DNA of 64,000 nucleotides from Winogradskyella pelagia (GCF_017581965.1 NZ_JAGEVF010000005.1:158515-222514), one strand, 5' to 3'. Counted from the stretch's first letter, positions 9,391 to 18,541 are shown. Numbers and translations are program-made. The notes: generated by a model not told the origin, from the letters alone.

Positions 9391-11199
9391 ATGAAAACGT
9401 ATAAGTTTCTAAAAGATGTCCAATTTTTAGCCAAAAGGAACTATGTCACCCTAAAGGTGGACAAAATTTGGTTCGTCTTTATTCTCGGTGCTTTAGTAGT
9501 TCAGGGCATACAAGGTCAAAATCAGAAAAAAATCGATAGTATTTTGTCAATTGCCAAAACTCAAACAGATACTACTCAAATTATGTCCTATGCAGAAATC
9601 TGGGCTGAATATATTTTTAAAGATCCCTTAGCTTCAAAACCCTATTTGGACAGCACTCTTGTATTGGCAGACCGCTTGGGCAACAAATCCTTTATCGCTC
9701 GCACAAAAAATTATCTTGGTGTATATTACAATATGACCTCCCAATATGAAAAATCTGATTCAGTATATGATAAGGTCATAGAGCTCTACGCTAAACTTGG
9801 TGATAGTGTTATGATGTCCTATGCCTTAAATAATAAGGCAAATAGCCTTCGGTCCCTTGGGAGACTATATGAGTGTCTCGAAGTTCATATGCAAACCTTA
9901 AAATTAAAGGAAGCTATTAACGATACAGAAGAAAGTATTGCAGCAAGTTATTGGAATATTGGGAATATTCAGGGTGATATTGAAAACTATGACATTTCCA
10001 ATGAATACTATTTAAAGGCTAAAACCATATATGAGACCCTAGGCAATAAAGATGATTTAGCAAGTGTTAATACCAACATAGCCATAAATCTTAAAGGCCA
10101 AAAACAATATGAAGAAGCTAAACACCTACTCATTGATGTTGTACCTTACTATAAAATCAATAATTACTACAACGATTTGGCTGGCGCCTTCGATAATATT
10201 GGTTGGATATATGCTCAACAGGATAGTTTAGATATCGCTGAAAACTATTATTATAAAGCACTTGAGATAAGCAGAAATTATGGCGAAAAGTCCTTGGTTG
10301 GTTTAAACCTAAGACACCTTGGTGAATTATATAATATAAAGGGTGAATATCGACAGGCACTACGTTATATGAAACAAGCCCTTGAAATTAGTGAAGAAAC
10401 GAGTACTAATAAAAAGAAGATTGGCGACCTTCTTGAAATATCCAAAGCTTATGCAGGACTAGGTCGTTACAAAAAAGCTTATGAGTATCATACCTCTTAT
10501 CATAAACTTCATGATGAAATTCTAGGCAAGGAAAGTGTTAATCGTATGAACGAAATAGAAGTACTATATCAAACTGAAAAAAAAGAAAAAGAACTGATCA
10601 TTAAAAATAACAGAATTAAACTGCTTGAAGAGCGTAAACAGAAAGCCGAAAACGAGAAACTATTTTTATTAATCTCCCTCTTAGGAACTATAGCTCTAGC
10701 ATTTGCCATATTTTATGGATTTAGGCAAAGAGCAAAACGCAATACAATTGAACGCGAAAAATTAAACAATAATTTAAGATTTAAGGAAAAGGAACTCACC
10801 ACACACGCCTTGCACTTGGCTCACAAGAATGAAGTTTTATTAGATTTAAAAGAACAGCTCAAGGAATTAAAGGCAGACTCTAAAAATGCACGTCAGTACC
10901 AGAGCATCATCAATAACATTAATTTAGACATTAATAATGATACTAATTGGGAACAGTTTAGAAGTTATTTTGAAGACGTTCACAGAGACTTTAATTCTAA
11001 AGTGATGAACACTTACCCTGAGGTTAGCAATAACGATTTAAGATTAATGGCTTTGCTAAAAATGAATTTATCAAGCAAAGAAATTGCCAATATCTTAAAT
11101 ATTTCTGTCGAAGGTGTCAAAAAAGCCCGATATCGTCTACGTAAAAAATTGAAACTATCTACTGAAGACTCTTTACAAGAATTGGTTATTGATTTATAA
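9391..11199 (+). CDS. TPR sensor with C-terminal LuxR-type HTH, membrane spanning
   Basis: This 602-residue protein is a probable transmembrane transcription regulator. It has an N-terminal hydrophobic segment (about 26-42), then tetratricopeptide repeats (about 70-395; for example LNNKANSLRSLGRLYECLEVH). A coiled coil (about 395-420) precedes one membrane segment (about 424-444). A second coiled coil and a LuxR/GerE-like helix-turn-helix (about 547-602; LSSKEIANILNISVEGVKKA) end the protein. The layout implies a periplasmic TPR sensor with a cytoplasmic DNA-binding end, a known Bacteroidota design. There is no phospho-receiver domain. GTCCAC repeats on both sides of the gene make it the natural candidate for their binding protein, which is inference. 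Confidence 0.85.
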   Translation: MKTYKFLKDVQFLAKRNYVTLKVDKIWFVFILGALVVQGIQGQNQKKIDSILSIAKTQTDTTQIMSYAEIWAEYIFKDPLASKPYLDSTLVLADRLGNKSFIARTKNYLGVYYNMTSQYEKSDSVYDKVIELYAKLGDSVMMSYALNNKANSLRSLGRLYECLEVHMQTLKLKEAINDTEESIAASYWNIGNIQGDIENYDISNEYYLKAKTIYETLGNKDDLASVNTNIAINLKGQKQYEEAKHLLIDVVPYYKINNYYNDLAGAFDNIGWIYAQQDSLDIAENYYYKALEISRNYGEKSLVGLNLRHLGELYNIKGEYRQALRYMKQALEISEETSTNKKKIGDLLEISKAYAGLGRYKKAYEYHTSYHKLHDEILGKESVNRMNEIEVLYQTEKKEKELIIKNNRIKLLEERKQKAENEKLFLLISLLGTIALAFAIFYGFRQRAKRNTIEREKLNNNLRFKEKELTTHALHLAHKNEVLLDLKEQLKELKADSKNARQYQSIINNINLDINNDTNWEQFRSYFEDVHRDFNSKVMNTYPEVSNNDLRLMALLKMNLSSKEIANILNISVEGVKKARYRLRKKLKLSTEDSLQELVIDL

Positions 11200-11220
11200 A
11201 TCAGCTATTTACAAAAAAAC

Positions 11221-11237
11221 GTCCACGATTTGTCCAC
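11221..11237. promoter_or_regulatory. GTCCAC direct repeat (candidate operator, copy 3)
   Basis: The plus strand reads GTCCAC-GATTT-GTCCAC with an 11-bp period, 21 bp past the regulator's stop and about 190-205 bp before the cadherin-like lipoprotein gene. Confidence 0.55.
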
Positions 11238-11253
11238 TATGTATTAGGTTACT

Positions 11254-11270
11254 GTCCACCGATTGTCTAT
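11254..11270. promoter_or_regulatory. Degenerate GTCCAC repeat (candidate operator, copy 4)
   Basis: The sequence reads GTCCAC-CGATT-GTCTAT. The first hexamer is perfect and the second differs at two positions. The period is again 11 bp. It starts 33 bp (three helical turns) after copy 3, so the two sites would lie on the same face of the DNA. Confidence 0.45.
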
Positions 11271-11335
11271 CCTTATTTTTTTTATTCATCTCTCTCTCAA
11301 CCTAGGTTTGTAGTGTCATTAAATAATGGCAAACA

Positions 11336-11416
11336 GTTTTGTGGTGCCTTGCGCTGGTTTAGGCTGCAGACGACCAGTAGCAAGTCGCTACAAAAACTAA
11401 AGTAAAACCACAAAAC
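11336..11416 (+). other. Structured leader with three-way-junction-like pairing
   Basis: The 10-bp arms GTTTTGTGGT (11336-11345) and ACCACAAAAC (11407-11416) are perfect complements. They enclose two further hairpins: CTGGT/ACCAG (11354-11358 with 11373-11377) and TAGC/GCTA (11378-11381 with 11387-11390). The outer arm ends 10 nt before the start codon of the lipoprotein gene at 11426, so folding could affect ribosome access. No known riboswitch class was recognised. Confidence 0.4.
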
Positions 11417-11425
11417 ACAAGTCTT

Positions 11426-12361
11426 ATGAAAACACAATTCAAAATTTACAGCCTTTTTATGGTATTCTTACTCATTGCTATGTCATGCAGTGATGACGGT
11501 GATAGCTTTACACCGAGCGCTTCGGATATCATGGTTAACATTGACGAAAACCCCAATAATGGTCAGTCTATTGGTACGGTAGCTACTAATTTAACCGGCA
11601 CCTTAGTCTATAGCATTTCATCTCAAAATCCAGCAAATGCATTTGCCATTAATAGTAGCACAGGTGAAATCACTATTAATGACTCCTCAAAATTTAACTA
11701 CGAGGAGACCGTCACATTAGAAGCTATTATATCAGTTACCAATTCAGAACAAAATGCCACATCAACGGTAAGTGTTACTTTGAATGATATAGATGATATA
11801 TGGTATTTCCTTAGTTCATCGCGAGATGCTTATTTGACTGCAGAAAATGATACCTGGATAACAGTTACAGAAAACGAGTACAACCAACTATCAGAAAATT
11901 TGATGCAAATCACCAAGAACGGGACATCTGATGACGAATTTAACACCAATTCTACGTTTTCTAACGGTAGTGGTAATTACACATGGTTTAACGACAATGG
12001 TAGAACCATACCCTCAAGCAGTTATCTCATTGCGTTTAAGCTAAATTCATGGAGTAATAACGCTGCGAGTACGCAAGTAAAGATTTCTACTAGTGAATCT
12101 ACTGGTCCTTACATGGCTATGGGTTCGGTCTTACCCGAATACAATTCTGGCAACCGCTACTTCGTGTATAAAGGTGCCAATTCAGCTACTCCAAATGAAT
12201 CGTATATAAGTGTATTTGCATCAGTTGCTATAGGTGCTAAATCACTCTCAAGCTCTATATATAGGTACGCCAATGGAAATTCGGATGTTTTGACCAATGC
12301 TGATGGTGGCTTTGTAATTCTTTATCAAGGCTTAAGCACAACAGTAAAACAATGGGACTAA
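11426..12361 (+). CDS. Cadherin-like repeat lipoprotein
   Basis: This is a probable surface or periplasmic lipoprotein of 311 residues. The lipobox region MVFLLIAMSC places the lipidated Cys at about residue 21, followed by an acidic SDDGDS stretch typical of exported Bacteroidota lipoproteins. Residues about 33-120 form one cadherin-like domain (NIDENPNNGQSIGTV, AFAINSSTGEITIND). The C-terminal ~190 residues are unrecognised. A structured leader and two GTCCAC sites precede it, and a strong terminator follows at 12398. Its position suggests membership of the same local regulon as the genes to its left. Confidence 0.8.
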   Translation: MKTQFKIYSLFMVFLLIAMSCSDDGDSFTPSASDIMVNIDENPNNGQSIGTVATNLTGTLVYSISSQNPANAFAINSSTGEITINDSSKFNYEETVTLEAIISVTNSEQNATSTVSVTLNDIDDIWYFLSSSRDAYLTAENDTWITVTENEYNQLSENLMQITKNGTSDDEFNTNSTFSNGSGNYTWFNDNGRTIPSSSYLIAFKLNSWSNNAASTQVKISTSESTGPYMAMGSVLPEYNSGNRYFVYKGANSATPNESYISVFASVAIGAKSLSSSIYRYANGNSDVLTNADGGFVILYQGLSTTVKQWD

Positions 12362-12397
12362 TTTTAATTATTAAGTTATGCAGTTGGTTAATTAAGA

Positions 12398-12422
12398 GCA
12401 GGCGAAAGCCTGCTTTTTTTTA
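12398..12422 (+). terminator. Rho-independent terminator after the cadherin-like lipoprotein
   Basis: GCAGGC-GAAA-GCCTGC is followed by a run of T. The T-run overlaps the stop codon of the convergent rimO gene. Confidence 0.85.
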
Positions 12423-13724
12423 AGATACTACCTCGCCATAAAGGTCAAAATCCTCAGCCTCTATTATTTTAACTGTGGTAAACTCACCAGTTTTTACATA
12501 GGTTTGACTAGCATCGATTAAAACCTCATTATCCACATCTGGGGAATCAAACTCCGTACGCCCTACAAAATAATTACCCTCTTTTCGGTCTATTACTACC
12601 TTAAAGGTCTGCCCTATTTTTTGTTGATTCAATTCCCACGAAATCTGTGACTGAATTTCCATAATTTCATTCGCGCGCTGCATTTTTACATCTTCAGGAA
12701 CATCGTCTTCTAGGTTGTAGGCATGTGTGTTTTCCTCATGTGAATATGTAAAGCAACCCAAACGTTCGAAGCGCATGTCCTTTACCCAATTTTTAAGAAT
12801 TTGGAAATCTTCTTCCGTCTCGCCAGGATACCCAACAATAAGTGTTGTCCTGATAGTCATTTCCGGGACTTTTGCTCTAAAATCTTTAAGTAATTTTGTG
12901 GTTTTTTCTTTTGTGGTTCCACGACGCATACTTTTTAAAATAGCGTCAGAGATATGTTGCAATGGTATATCTAAATAATTGCAAACCTTTGGCTCGCGTT
13001 TCATCACATCCAAAACATCCATTGGAAAACCTGTTGGGAAGGCATAATGCAAACGAATCCATTCAATGCCATCAACTTTCACTAAATGCTCCAGAAGTTC
13101 AGCAAGGTTTCGTTTTTTATACAGATCTAAACCATAATAGGTCAAATCTTGGGCTATAAGAATCAATTCCTTAACACCATTAACTGCTAAGTTCTTAGCC
13201 TCAGTGACAATGTCTTCTATAGGTGTACTCTTATGTTTGCCACGCATTAAGGGTATAGCACAAAAACTGCATGGTCTATCACAACCTTCAGCTATCTTTA
13301 AATAGGCATAGTTTTTTGGTGTTGTCGTTAAGCGTTCTCCAATTAACTCATGCTTATAATCAGCACCTAGTGCCTTTAACAAACTTGGGAGCTCAGTAGT
13401 ACCAAAGTACTGATCAACGTTCGGAATTTCTTTTTGTAAATCTGGTTTATACCTTTCACTAAGACACCCTGTAACAAAAACTTTATCGACCTCGCCATCT
13501 TCCTTTTTTTGCATGTAATGCAAAATGGTGTTCACACTTTCTTCTTTGGCATTATTAATAAATCCACAGGTATTGATAACCACAACATTACCTTCTTGCT
13601 CATGTACGACGTCTTTTCCACTGGCCTTGAGTTGACCCATTAACACTTCACTATCGTAAACGTTCTTACTACATCCTAGGGTTACGACGTTAATCCTGTT
13701 CTTCTTAAGTGTTTTTGTTCTCAT
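12420..13724 (-). CDS. rimO: Ribosomal protein S12 methylthiotransferase RimO
   Basis: RimO methylthiolates an Asp of ribosomal protein S12 using two Fe-S clusters and S-adenosylmethionine. The 434-residue product has the UPF0004 cysteines (Cys18, Cys53, Cys87), the radical-SAM motif CDRPCSFC (Cys148, Cys152, Cys155) and a C-terminal TRAM domain (about 370-434). Length fits the family. The frame is open up to 13754, but a -7-like TATCTTTG at 13744-13751 falls inside that extension and MRTKTLKK fits homologue starts, so 13724 is chosen. It is monocistronic and convergent with the cadherin-like lipoprotein. Confidence 0.95.
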   Translation of the reverse strand: MRTKTLKKNRINVVTLGCSKNVYDSEVLMGQLKASGKDVVHEQEGNVVVINTCGFINNAKEESVNTILHYMQKKEDGEVDKVFVTGCLSERYKPDLQKEIPNVDQYFGTTELPSLLKALGADYKHELIGERLTTTPKNYAYLKIAEGCDRPCSFCAIPLMRGKHKSTPIEDIVTEAKNLAVNGVKELILIAQDLTYYGLDLYKKRNLAELLEHLVKVDGIEWIRLHYAFPTGFPMDVLDVMKREPKVCNYLDIPLQHISDAILKSMRRGTTKEKTTKLLKDFRAKVPEMTIRTTLIVGYPGETEEDFQILKNWVKDMRFERLGCFTYSHEENTHAYNLEDDVPEDVKMQRANEIMEIQSQISWELNQQKIGQTFKVVIDRKEGNYFVGRTEFDSPDVDNEVLIDASQTYVKTGEFTTVKIIEAEDFDLYGEVVS

Positions 13725-13743
13725 GCTTCTTTCGGTCAGTTGG

Positions 13744-13751
13744 CAAAGATA
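13744..13751 (-). promoter_or_regulatory. -7 promoter element for rimO
   Basis: The minus strand reads TATCTTTG, a perfect match to the Bacteroidota TAnnTTTG element, 20 bp before the chosen rimO start. No good -33 TTTG was seen. Confidence 0.4.
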
Positions 13752-13847
13752 CACAATGAATAATGATTTACGATTGTAGTTTTACAATTGCTATATTCAG
13801 GTTTTAAACCTTTCATATATTTATGTGTCTAAAGTTAAATACTGTTT

Positions 13848-14936
13848 ATGAAGTTTATTAGATATACATTCATCATTTTATTTGTGGGTTTTATAATTGC
13901 ATGTTCAAATTCCGACGATTCTTCAGATGGTGAAAACCCTCAAAATGAAGAGCTATACTTTCCGCCTTTAAATTCTGATATGTGGGAAACCAAAGCGATT
14001 TCTGATCTCAATTGGAATGCAGCTGCTTTACAACCTCTTTTAGATTTTCTTGAGGATAGCAATACTAAATCCTTCATCATTTTACATAATGGTAGAATTA
14101 TAAATGAATCCTACTTTAATGGCACAACTGCATCTTCTAATAATCCATGGTTTTCAGCTGGAAAAACGTTGACGGCATTTATGGTTGGGGTGGCTCAAGA
14201 AGATGGTTTATTAGATATTAATGATTCGTCTTCAAATTATTTAGGAAATGGCTGGACGAATTTAACCTCTGAGCAAGAAAATGCTATTACAGTGAGAAAT
14301 CACATAACTATGACTACAGGATTAGACTATAATGTTGACTTTACATGCACAGATGCTAACTGCCTTAGCTACTTAAACGAACCTAGCACATATTGGTACT
14401 ATCATAACGCACCTTATACACTAACACAATCCATTATTTCTGGTGCATTAAATTCTGATTTCAATTCTTATTTCAATTTAAAGCTTAAAGACAAAATAGG
14501 CATGCAAGGGTCATGGGTTTCTGTTGGGTATAATAAATTCTATTTCAGTAACGCTCGTAGCATGGCTCGTTTTGGATTGCTTTGTCTTAATAGAGGAATT
14601 TGGAATGAAGACATCGTTCTTGGCGACACCAACTATTTTGAAGACATGACAAAAACCTCGCAGAACTTAAATCTTGCCTATGGCTATTTATGGTGGTTAA
14701 ACGGAAAATCTTCATACAAATTACCATCATCAGAAGATGTATTTACAGGAAAACTAATACCTAATGCTCCTGATGATTTAATCGCTGGCTTAGGTGCGAT
14801 TGATCAAAAATTATATGTTATACCAAGCAAAAAGTTGGTGGTCATACGCATGGGAAATGATGGTGGATCCGGTGAATTAGGACCGTCTGGTTACGATAAT
14901 TTACTTTGGGAAAAAATAAACTCCCTAATCAATTAA
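13848..14936 (+). CDS. Serine beta-lactamase-family lipoprotein hydrolase
   Basis: This 362-residue lipoprotein (Cys19 in FIIACS) has the class C/esterase beta-lactamase fold markers. These are Ser103-x-x-Lys106 in WFSAGK and Tyr185-x-Asn187 in YYHNAPY. The family includes esterases, D-amino-acid peptidases and 6-aminohexanoate hydrolases, and the substrate here cannot be told. It resembles the penicillin-binding-protein-like hydrolases rather than resistance enzymes. Its stop codon overlaps that of the convergent amidase gene by 4 bp. Confidence 0.85.
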   Translation: MKFIRYTFIILFVGFIIACSNSDDSSDGENPQNEELYFPPLNSDMWETKAISDLNWNAAALQPLLDFLEDSNTKSFIILHNGRIINESYFNGTTASSNNPWFSAGKTLTAFMVGVAQEDGLLDINDSSSNYLGNGWTNLTSEQENAITVRNHITMTTGLDYNVDFTCTDANCLSYLNEPSTYWYYHNAPYTLTQSIISGALNSDFNSYFNLKLKDKIGMQGSWVSVGYNKFYFSNARSMARFGLLCLNRGIWNEDIVLGDTNYFEDMTKTSQNLNLAYGYLWWLNGKSSYKLPSSEDVFTGKLIPNAPDDLIAGLGAIDQKLYVIPSKKLVVIRMGNDGGSGELGPSGYDNLLWEKINSLIN

Positions 14937-16639
14937 TTATAGCCCTTCGGAGGAACTCGCATTTTTGAAGCTTGTTCATAAACATAAGCCCATTCTAAAA
15001 GTTGTTTTTCTTGGAGACGCCTACCTATAAAAGTTAAACCTTTCGGTATGCCCTCCTTGGTGTATCCCATTGGAACAGTAAGTGCTGGATATTCCGCTAC
15101 GGCAGCTTGGCCCGCATGATAATTATTAATAGATAAAAAGCCATCTATTTTTTGAGCATCAAATGGTGTATCGAAATAGAGCTTTCCATTAGTCTTAAGT
15201 GTATCTTTAATACGCTCTAAAAAAGTATCATCTCCTTTATCGTCAACAATACCTTTAAAAAGGGCCTGCCCATATGGCATTGCTAAAGCAGAGTCTGCTT
15301 CATTAAAGGCCATTACATCGGCAACTGTCCTTAGTTCAATTGTTTTATCAGCATAGTTTTCCATATATAATGGCAAATCTTTACGCATATCTAAATTCAA
15401 AAGATTTATAAAATTCGGCAGGCTAACGCGCTCATCTTCAATTTCTACAATTTCAGCACCTTGTTGTTTTAAGACTTCGAGTGCATTTACAAACAAGCTA
15501 TCCTCCAAGAAACGTTTAGGAGCACCGAAGCGTTTACCTTCCAAACTAGCCATTTTTATTTTTTTTGTGTAAAAGCCAGATTCCCAAATAACCATAAAGG
15601 CCTTACTATCTGTTGTATCCTCGCCAAAAATAGCATCTAGCACTATAGCATTATCTATGACGGTACGAGTAATAGGACCAGCTGTATCGAGTGTTGATGA
15701 AATAGGAACAATACCGCTCCGACTCACTAAACCAATGGTTGGTTTAAGTCCCACTACCGAATTTTGGCTTGCAGGCGATAGAATAGAACCAGATGTTTCA
15801 CTTCCAATGGTAGCTGCAGCAAAATTAGCTGCAGCAGAAACGCCACTACCAGAACTAGAGCCACCTGTATCTATAGTTCTGCGACCATACGGATTCAAAG
15901 TTTGCCCTCCAATAGCAGAATAGCCACTTGGACACTCACCGCAAAAGAAATAAGCCCATTCGCTTAAATTAGCCTTACCTAAGATTAAGGCTCCCTTTGA
16001 TCTTAATTGATTAACAATAAAGGCGTCTTCAGTTTTATTGTCTTTTAAAGCTAAAGCTCCTGCCGTTGTGGGTAAATCTTCCGTGTTAATATTATCCTTT
16101 AATAAAATTGGCATCCCATAAACCGTATAAGCTAAGCTATCCACATCAGCACCTTCATTGAACGCTAAAGCTTTATCCCTTGCCCGAGCTTCTTTAATTA
16201 CGTTCGGATTAACTGATATCACAGAATTAAGTGATAGGTCGTTTTCTCTATCATACTTACGTATGCGATAGAGATAAAACTTGGTCAATTCTTCATAAGA
16301 AAATTTACCATCTGTAATGTTACTCTGTATTGTTGGAATATCTTGTTCAAGAACCATCGGTGCTATTCGACTATAATCCGCATCTGAGAAATCTTCCATT
16401 TGAGGACTTACATCGGCCCAAAGTTCTGCCTTAGTGATAACCTTTGAATCTAATACTAAGAATTCTCTAAAATCTTTTGCAGAGATAGCTTCAAGGTCAT
16501 CGTCGTCCGAAGAAACTTCAACTTCTGTATTGTCAATTTCAATTTTTTGGGTTTCAGTAGGAGTTTCTGTTGTAGTTTGTTTGTCGTTTTTACATGAAAA
16601 GATTAAAAGGAAGACTAGAAAAAAGAAAGTATAGCGCAT
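14933..16639 (-). CDS. Amidase-signature family lipoprotein
   Basis: The product has 568 residues, a lipobox ending FSC (Cys16), an acidic linker and an amidase-signature domain. Lys181 in GMPILLKDNI, the cis-Ser within GGSSSGSG (261-263) and the nucleophile Ser285 in SETSGSILSPA form the Ser-Ser-Lys triad. The family cleaves amide bonds in varied substrates. Lipidation indicates an envelope location, so an extracytoplasmic amide is the likely substrate, unlike GatA, which is cytoplasmic. It is transcribed alone. Confidence 0.88.
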   Translation of the reverse strand: MRYTFFFLVFLLIFSCKNDKQTTTETPTETQKIEIDNTEVEVSSDDDDLEAISAKDFREFLVLDSKVITKAELWADVSPQMEDFSDADYSRIAPMVLEQDIPTIQSNITDGKFSYEELTKFYLYRIRKYDRENDLSLNSVISVNPNVIKEARARDKALAFNEGADVDSLAYTVYGMPILLKDNINTEDLPTTAGALALKDNKTEDAFIVNQLRSKGALILGKANLSEWAYFFCGECPSGYSAIGGQTLNPYGRRTIDTGGSSSGSGVSAAANFAAATIGSETSGSILSPASQNSVVGLKPTIGLVSRSGIVPISSTLDTAGPITRTVIDNAIVLDAIFGEDTTDSKAFMVIWESGFYTKKIKMASLEGKRFGAPKRFLEDSLFVNALEVLKQQGAEIVEIEDERVSLPNFINLLNLDMRKDLPLYMENYADKTIELRTVADVMAFNEADSALAMPYGQALFKGIVDDKGDDTFLERIKDTLKTNGKLYFDTPFDAQKIDGFLSINNYHAGQAAVAEYPALTVPMGYTKEGIPKGLTFIGRRLQEKQLLEWAYVYEQASKMRVPPKGYN

Positions 16640-16732
16640 GGTTAGTATTTTGCATAAAAATACAAAATGCGACTAGTTAATTAAAAATAGACCTTGAAGA
16701 AATTAATATAATTCTGAGAGAAAGGCTTGTAA

Positions 16733-17686
16733 TTACTTAAAAAAGGAATCTACAAACTCGTATTTATTAAAGACTTGTAAATCTTCAATACCTTCACCTA
16801 CCCCGATATATTTAACAGGAATTTGAAACTGATCACTAATACCAATGACAACACCTCCTTTGGCAGTACCATCGAGCTTTGTTACCGCTAAAGATGAAAC
16901 CTCTGTGGCAGCAGTAAATTGCTTGGCCTGCTCAAATGCATTTTGACCAGTTGAACCATCTAAGACTAAAAGTACGTCGTGCGGCGCATCTTCAACTACT
17001 TTTTGCATCACTCGTTTAACCTTGGTTAACTCATTCATTAAGTTGACCTTATTATGTAACCTCCCTGCAGTATCGATGATAACAACATCAGCATTTTGGG
17101 TAACTGCACTCTGCAAGGTGTCATAAGCTACGGAAGCTGGATCGCTACCCATACTTTGCTTTACAATTGGCACATCAACGCGGTCTGCCCATACCTGTAA
17201 CTGGTCTATTGCAGCAGCCCTAAACGTATCAGCTGCACCAAGTACAACTTTGAGTCCTCGTTTTTTAAATTGATAGGCCAGTTTCCCAATAGTAGTTGTT
17301 TTCCCAACACCATTTACACCTACAACCATCATTACATAAGGTTTATTGCCATCTGGAATATTAAACTCTGTAGCTTCGCCAGAATTAGTCTCTGAGAGCA
17401 ATGCCGCTATCTCTTCCCTTAAAATTTGATTTAACTCGGATGTGCCCAAATACTTATCTCTTGACACCCGTTCTTCAATGCGCTCAATTACTTTTAAAGT
17501 TGTATTGACGCCAACATCACTTGTAACTAAAACCTCTTCTAGATTATCTAAGACATCATCATCTACTTTAGACTTCCCAGCAACCGCTTTGTTAAGTTTT
17601 GTAAAAAAGGAGGTTTTTGATTTCTCTAAGCCTTTATCTAAGGTCTCTTTCTTTTCTGAGGTGAATATTTTCTTAAAAAAACTCAT
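16733..17686 (-). CDS. ftsY: Signal recognition particle receptor FtsY
   Basis: FtsY is the SRP receptor GTPase for co-translational membrane targeting. The 317-residue product has the NG domain. It shows GVNGVGKTT (123-131), DTFRAAA (153-159), DTAGR (205-209) and TKLD (269-272). The acidic A domain of proteobacterial FtsY is absent, as is usual in Bacteroidota. The frame extends to 17725, but MSFFKKIF at 17686 is the conserved start. A terminator at 17769-17798 separates it from the DUF4295/ribosomal operon, so it has its own promoter. Confidence 0.96.
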   Translation of the reverse strand: MSFFKKIFTSEKKETLDKGLEKSKTSFFTKLNKAVAGKSKVDDDVLDNLEEVLVTSDVGVNTTLKVIERIEERVSRDKYLGTSELNQILREEIAALLSETNSGEATEFNIPDGNKPYVMMVVGVNGVGKTTTIGKLAYQFKKRGLKVVLGAADTFRAAAIDQLQVWADRVDVPIVKQSMGSDPASVAYDTLQSAVTQNADVVIIDTAGRLHNKVNLMNELTKVKRVMQKVVEDAPHDVLLVLDGSTGQNAFEQAKQFTAATEVSSLAVTKLDGTAKGGVVIGISDQFQIPVKYIGVGEGIEDLQVFNKYEFVDSFFK

Positions 17687-17768
17687 GTATTTCTTTTTCT
17701 TTAAGTGAGCAATAACCTTGCCCAACAGAGAACCTGCTACGTTGTCAGGTTGAAGTCAAAAATAAGCA

Positions 17769-17798
17769 TAAAAAAACTGCTTTCAAACGAAAGCAGTT
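17769..17798 (-). terminator. Terminator of the rpmB-rpmG-DUF4295 operon
   Basis: Read on the minus strand, AACTGCTTTC-GTTT-GAAAGCAGTT is followed by seven T. It lies between DUF4295 and ftsY. Confidence 0.8.
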
Positions 17799-17825
17799 GA
17801 TATCACTTTTACCTCTGTTCCGAGT

Positions 17826-17978
17826 TTATTTCTTACTTAACCAATCATTCACAAATTCAGGTGCCATAACTGATTCAACGAACATATACGCTCCTGTCTT
17901 AGGAGATTTCACCATCTTAATGGCTTTAGTCAAACGCTTAGAGCCTGTCTGTAATGATGCTACTGATTTCTTTGCCAT
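17826..17978 (-). CDS. DUF4295 domain small protein
   Basis: This 50-residue basic protein begins MAKKSVASLQTGSKR and ends NDWLSKK. DUF4295 proteins are found almost only in Bacteroidota, nearly always beside rpmG and rpmB as here. The function is unknown; the position and charge suggest ribosome association. It is the last gene of the three-gene unit, 50 bp after rpmG, and is followed by a terminator. Confidence 0.9.
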   Translation of the reverse strand: MAKKSVASLQTGSKRLTKAIKMVKSPKTGAYMFVESVMAPEFVNDWLSKK

Positions 17979-18028
17979 ACCTCTTTAGAGTTATTTGACA
18001 TTTTCACTTCTGTGAAAATCTCTTATTA

Positions 18029-18211
18029 TTATTTGATTTCTTTATGAACCGTCATACGCTTAAGAATGGGATTAAATTTCTTAATCTCCATACGGTCTGG
18101 CGTGTTCTTTTTGTTTTTGGTTGTAATATATCTTGATGTTCCTGGCATACCTGACGCCTTGTGCTCGGTACACTCTAAGATTACTTGAATTCTATTTCCT
18201 TTCTTTGCCAT
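18029..18211 (-). CDS. rpmG: 50S ribosomal protein L33
   Basis: L33 is a large-subunit ribosomal protein. The 60-residue sequence starts [18 protein letters not shown]. Only one Cys (residue 14) is present, so the two CxxC zinc pairs are lost and this is a zinc-independent (C-minus) form. It lies 23 bp after rpmB in the same transcript. Confidence 0.96.
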   Translation of the reverse strand: MAKKGNRIQVILECTEHKASGMPGTSRYITTKNKKNTPDRMEIKKFNPILKRMTVHKEIK

Positions 18212-18234
18212 TGTTATTTGACTTTAGCGTATTT

Positions 18235-18471
18235 TTATTTGTAAAATCCTTTAGCCCTTGCCGTTTTCAATGCAGCAGCGATACCAATTTTGTTAATTGT
18301 TTTTAATGCAGCCGCAGAAACCTTCAATGTTACCCACTTATCTTCCTCAGGGATGTAGAAACGCTTTTTAATCAAATTCGCATTAAACTTGCGTTTTGTT
18401 TTATTCATGGCGTGAGATACGTTGTTCCCTACCATTGCTTTTTTCCCTGTAAGTTCACAAACTCTAGACAT
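18235..18471 (-). CDS. rpmB: 50S ribosomal protein L28
   Basis: L28 is a large-subunit ribosomal protein. The 78-residue sequence starts [20 protein letters not shown] and ends TARAKGFYK, both typical. It lacks the zinc-binding CxxC pairs. It is the first gene of the rpmB-rpmG-DUF4295 operon and has an excellent -33/-7 promoter at 18511-18541. Confidence 0.97.
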   Translation of the reverse strand: MSRVCELTGKKAMVGNNVSHAMNKTKRKFNANLIKKRFYIPEEDKWVTLKVSAAALKTINKIGIAAALKTARAKGFYK

Positions 18472-18510
18472 TCTTCTTAATCTTTAGGTACGTTATTCAA
18501 AAACCGGGTG

Positions 18511-18541
18511 CAAATTTAGTAAATCTTTATCTTTCAACAAA
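18511..18541 (-). promoter_or_regulatory. Bacteroidota-type promoter of the rpmB operon
   Basis: The minus strand reads TTTG, a 19-bp spacer and TAAATTTG, a perfect -7 match to TAnnTTTG. The expected transcription start is about 30-35 nt before the rpmB start codon. Confidence 0.75.

Noticed and set aside
17687..17725. Longer FtsY start
   Set aside because: The extra residues are Lys-rich and unlike FtsY; MSFFKKIF is the usual Bacteroidota start.
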